Virus record (IMG/VR): IMGVR_UViG_3300031902_000378
Location: 1-20,631 of that record
Strand: one strand, 5' to 3'
Length of the DNA: 20,631 nt
Source: a virus
The position numbers and the translations under genes are program-made. Positions 18,028-20,631 of the stretch are shown here, one piece after another. Numbering within the stretch: the stretch's first letter is position 1; each line of letters opens with the position of its first letter. A model generated the notes under the pieces. That model saw only the letters and a program-made list of their open reading frames with translations, had not been told where the DNA came from and searched no databases.

Positions 18028-20394
18028 TCATCCCTCGCTCGTCGCGTAGGCCGCGAGATCGACGTCAGCCGAACCGCTCGCCGCCGCGCGCGACCCGGGC
18101 AGCGATTGCGGGCCGGGCGATATCCCGGCGGTGCCGTTGTGCGCCGGGCGCGAGCCGGGCCGGGCCCCGGGGCCGTGCGCCGCCCCGGGCACGCCGCGCG
18201 TGGTCGGCTCGGAGTCCGCCAGCGCGGTCCCGTAGAGAACCGGGCCGATCAGGGCCGCCGTCGCCGAGCTGCCCGCGTTCGCATGCGCCAGGGCGACCGC
18301 GAACCGGGCGACCACGCCCACGGCGGTAGCTGCCCCGTGAAGCGCCCCGATTGCGGCGCCCGTCCGGTTGACCACGGCGCTAGCGCTGGCCCCTGCAGTG
18401 ACCACAGCGCCCGCGCTGGGACCCCCTGCGGCTGCCACGCCTGCCGCGACGGCGCCCGCCGTGACGGTGGCGCTGCCCTGCGCGTATCGAGCGACCTGGG
18501 CGAGGGCGACGGCGCCCGCGACCGCCGCGCCGCTCGCGCTGGCCAGCGCCGCCACCTGGCCGACGGCTACCGAGCCCGCCGCTACCTGGCCGCTCGCCGT
18601 GGCGGTGGGTGCGCCCCCGCCGATCGCCGCGACCGCGACCGCTCCGGCCACAGCGACGCCGGTCCCGGCCCCGGCCGCGCCGACCTGGGCGAGCGCGACG
18701 CCTGCGGCCACTGCAGCCCCGCCAGCGGCCCCGGATCGAGCGACGGTGCCAGTAGCCGCACCCGTGGCCACGGTGGGCGCGGCAGCGCTGGCAGCGGTTC
18801 CCGTGACCGCTTGCGCGGTTCCCGTTGTGGCGCTCGTGCCGAGGGCAGCGCCGAACCGGGCGACCCGGGCCGTCGTCGTCCCGGCCGCGTGGACAGCGCC
18901 GGGAGCGGCGCCGTTCAGGTTGATCACGGCGACGTCGATCCGAGCCGTTGCGGTGGCCTGCGCGGTGACGGTTCCCGCCCCGGTCGCGGGGACGTCGACA
19001 ACCGGCGCGCTGTAGGTCTGCCGGAACCGCAGCGCGATACCGGGGCCGCGCGCATAGGTGGTCGTGCCCGCCGCCGTTGCCGTCATCGTCGCGGGGCCCG
19101 TGGACGGGCCGCCCGTGCATACCGCGTACGCGACGAAACCGCCGATGCGGTTACCGATGGTGGATCGGGCATCGACGATTTCCGTCACAGGCCCGAACGT
19201 GGCGCCGGGAGCGGTCACGGATTCCAGCGAGTAGGACGTCACGGCCGACGTGCCCGCCGTGAATGCACCGAGGGCTAGATCCCCCTCAATGAATCCCGGG
19301 TCGGACGACAGTGTCACGGATACCGCCGCGCCCGCCGTGACGTCCGAACCGGTCACCCCCGGGTCGGTGCCCTCCCATTGCGCATCGGAGCAGGTAAGGC
19401 ACACGATCGCCGCCCACGCCACAGAGTTCACGCCGAGGGTTACCGCGAGAGTTCCGGATTCCGTGCCGTCTACGGTGTCTTTCGTGAACGCATAAATGTT
19501 CGTGTTGCCCTGCGTGGTGGACAGCGTCGACCCGAACCCGCCCGCGCCTTTCAGCATCCCGTGTGCCGTCCAGCCGCTCGGGGTGGTGACCGTGCCGCCG
19601 TTCGCCGTAGTCGGTTTCTGTCCGACGATCAGGACCAGCCGGTCACCCGCGCTGATACCCGTCGGATAGCCGGGGGCGATCGACGTTGCGCTGGCGACGG
19701 TGCCGACCGCTTTCGTTCCCGTGGAGACGTAGGTAACGACGCCGTGCGTCGGCGGGGTGATCGGGCCGCCGACGCCGTCCGTGATGACGATGGAATCGAA
19801 AACGACAACGCCGTCAGCCGCGCCCGTCGGTCCGGACACGAGCGTGACGAGCCCGCTTGTAAATGGGGCGCTCGAATCGGTGGCGCTGGAGTCCCAGATT
19901 TCTGGTTCGGCATTGGCGGCCGGCCACACGCGCCACTGATGAAGATCACCCACAATCTGGAACCGAAAGCCGTAATCCACGCCCGGGGTGAGCGTCATGG
20001 ATTTCGGGGTGCCGACGTTCCCGGTTCCCGTGCCGCCCCACTGCACAATCTTCGCTTCGACAAGCGTGCCCGAGGACGTGAATTCGAGCATGTAACCGTC
20101 ACTGCCGTCAGTGCCCCCGGCCGCCTGCTCGCGCAGCCACACGTAGGCGTGCGTCTCACCATTGCCGCTGTCGAGATTGACGATGCCGCTGACTTCGACG
20201 TCAGTGACGTCGGCGTGATTCCACGACAGCCGGTAACTCCCGGCGTACTCGGTCGCCGTGCCGTTGTCGAGCCGGAGTCGGTTGTTCTGGAGGGTGGCCG
20301 TCGCCCCGGCCGTCACGTATCGCGCGAGCCAATCCGCGCCGACCGCAGACGTGCCGTTAGAGCCGGTGAAATCCGCCGACAGATATATGGTCAT
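18028..20394 (-). CDS. Large virion protein with LamG-like domain and Ala/Gly/Val repeat domain
   Basis: A 788-residue protein with GGGAGG nine bases before the ATG at 20394. Residues 1-207 resemble a concanavalin/LamG-like beta sandwich: MTIYLSADFTGSNGT, DGYMLEFTSSGTLVEAKIV, and FDSIVITDG at its end. Residues about 217-460 form a second beta-rich domain (SAGDRLVLIVGQKP, TTPSGWTAHG, WAAIVCLTCSDAQW). Residues about 466-720 are almost only Ala, Gly, Val, Thr and Ser in imperfect repeats of about 20 residues. The final 65 residues are Pro/Gly/Ser-rich. It sits upstream of the connector gene, where actinophages often carry head or collar decoration proteins. It may be a fibre or surface-binding protein; the function is not known. 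Confidence 0.8.
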   Translation of the reverse strand: MTIYLSADFTGSNGTSAVGADWLARYVTAGATATLQNNRLRLDNGTATEYAGSYRLSWNHADVTDVEVSGIVNLDSGNGETHAYVWLREQAAGGTDGSDGYMLEFTSSGTLVEAKIVQWGGTGTGNVGTPKSMTLTPGVDYGFRFQIVGDLHQWRVWPAANAEPEIWDSSATDSSAPFTSGLVTLVSGPTGAADGVVVFDSIVITDGVGGPITPPTHGVVTYVSTGTKAVGTVASATSIAPGYPTGISAGDRLVLIVGQKPTTANGGTVTTPSGWTAHGMLKGAGGFGSTLSTTQGNTNIYAFTKDTVDGTESGTLAVTLGVNSVAWAAIVCLTCSDAQWEGTDPGVTGSDVTAGAAVSVTLSSDPGFIEGDLALGAFTAGTSAVTSYSLESVTAPGATFGPVTEIVDARSTIGNRIGGFVAYAVCTGGPSTGPATMTATAAGTTTYARGPGIALRFRQTYSAPVVDVPATGAGTVTAQATATARIDVAVINLNGAAPGAVHAAGTTTARVARFGAALGTSATTGTAQAVTGTAASAAAPTVATGAATGTVARSGAAGGAAVAAGVALAQVGAAGAGTGVAVAGAVAVAAIGGGAPTATASGQVAAGSVAVGQVAALASASGAAVAGAVALAQVARYAQGSATVTAGAVAAGVAAAGGPSAGAVVTAGASASAVVNRTGAAIGALHGAATAVGVVARFAVALAHANAGSSATAALIGPVLYGTALADSEPTTRGVPGAAHGPGARPGSRPAHNGTAGISPGPQSLPGSRAAASGSADVDLAAYATSEG
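18235..18999 (-). repeat. Region coding about 12 imperfect 20-residue Ala/Gly/Val repeats
   Basis: The repeat domain covers residues about 466-720 of the 788-residue protein. Clear units include GAAPGAVHAAGTTTARVARF, GAAGGAAVAAGVALAQVGAA, GAGTGVAVAGAVAVAAIGGG and GAAIGALHGAATAVGVVARF, mostly 20-21 residues (some 23). At DNA level the units are only partly alike, so this is an old protein repeat rather than a recent tandem duplication. The pattern suggests a stacked beta structure or a flexible fibre. Extreme GC also makes long false frames on the plus strand here. Confidence 0.7.
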
Positions 20395-20426
20395 GGGACA
20401 TCACCTCCCCGTAAGGTGCTGTGAGA

Positions 20427-20631
20427 TCAGGCCGCGATCGGCGAGTAATTCAGGCTGAGAGCCGTCAGGGTGAGGGTGTTCGTTCCGACCCATGCCTGAG
20501 GCGTGGTGAGCGCGATCGACTGCAGGAATGTCGCGCCATTCCATAGCGACACGTGCGAGATGTTTTCCGACGTCCCGCCGTTGGTCCACGCGGGTACGGC
20601 TGAGGCATTCATGGTGGGCGTGGTGGGAGTC
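20427..20631 (-). CDS. Structural protein, C-terminal part (cut by window edge)
   Basis: The frame is open to the right window edge, and its codons continue upstream of the internal ATG at 20612 (TPTTPT precedes it), so the start probably lies outside. The visible 68 residues contain AWTNGGTSENISHVSLWNGA and FLQSIALTTPQAWVG. This matches the C-terminal half of a short phage virion protein family in actinophages, with '.THVSL...A.GG.F..S..L..PQ....GDT' layout. It ends 32 bases before the next gene. The exact role (fibre or head decoration) cannot be set from this fragment. Confidence 0.65.
   Translation of the reverse strand, partial: TPTTPTMNASAVPAWTNGGTSENISHVSLWNGATFLQSIALTTPQAWVGTNTLTLTALSLNYSPIAA

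Noticed and set aside
18368-19015. An Ala/Pro/Thr-rich plus-strand frame resembling a secreted protein
   Set aside because: It is the antisense mirror of the GCC/GGC-rich repeats, not an independent gene.
18013-19278. A 421-residue open frame on the plus strand opposite the repeat protein
   Set aside because: Composition is Arg/Gly/Asp noise, as expected opposite Ala/Gly/Val-rich high-GC coding DNA; no ribosome site or motif, and the minus-strand gene has clear domains and a strong ribosome site.
19378-20424. Long plus-strand frame (348 residues) opposite the N-terminal half of the 788-residue protein
   Set aside because: Arg-rich noise typical of antisense frames in GC-rich DNA.
1-20631. 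tRNA genes or a CRISPR array
   Set aside because: No cloverleaf-like segment with a TTCRA-type arm and no regularly spaced direct repeats were found on reading both strands.

Overview
The window is about 20.6 kb of a temperate tailed phage (siphovirus type) of a high-GC actinobacterium. The signs are: strongly GC-biased third codon positions; GTG starts; strings of overlapping ATGA/GTGA stop-start junctions; a large serine integrase; and a head-to-tail, tail, fibre and lysis gene order typical of actinophages. Host genus and phage cluster cannot be fixed from sequence alone. No tRNA, rRNA, CRISPR array or insertion sequence was seen.

Layout. (1) 1-690, minus: N-terminal part of a large serine integrase, cut by the window edge. 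(2) 691-984: divergent control region. An 11-bp perfect inverted repeat with 24-bp spacer and central TT (705-750) looks like an unrecombined attP. (3) 985-2267, plus: an unknown gene, a helix-turn-helix gene, and control DNA carrying two copies of the palindrome CTGAAC-N3-GTTCAG plus a likely degenerate third copy. (4) 2268-6245, plus: a tight run of thirteen small genes, most encoding proteins with Cys-pair zinc-binding motifs. They include a protein with tandem C2H2 fingers, a tandemly duplicated tiny gene pair and one secreted protein. (5) 6251-6292: hairpin between convergent operons. (6) 6325-20631, minus: the late operon. Read in the direction of transcription (right to left) it holds a partial structural protein, a 788-aa protein with an Ala/Gly/Val repeat domain, a gp6-like connector, a terminator-like neck protein, two small structural proteins, the major tail protein, two tail assembly chaperone ORFs, an HK97-gp10-like protein, the tape measure with a lytic transglycosylase domain, one large tail tip protein, a zinc-ribbon protein, two paralogous fibre-like proteins, an amidase endolysin, an Ig/GH18 protein and a holin-like membrane protein.

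How it works together. Integrase and attP would insert the phage. A repressor acting on the shared palindrome would hold the early plus-strand operon silent. The early operon and the late operon run toward each other and end at a common hairpin. Because int and the early genes lie on opposite sides of an apparently intact attP, the sequence looks like a free or circular phage genome rather than an integrated prophage end.

Most notable for follow-up: the attP candidate, the repeated operator, the chaperone gene that has a strong Shine-Dalgarno but no ordinary start codon, the tandem C2H2 finger protein, the 20-residue repeat protein, and the Ig + phosphodiester-glycosidase-like + GH18 fusion in the lysis cassette.
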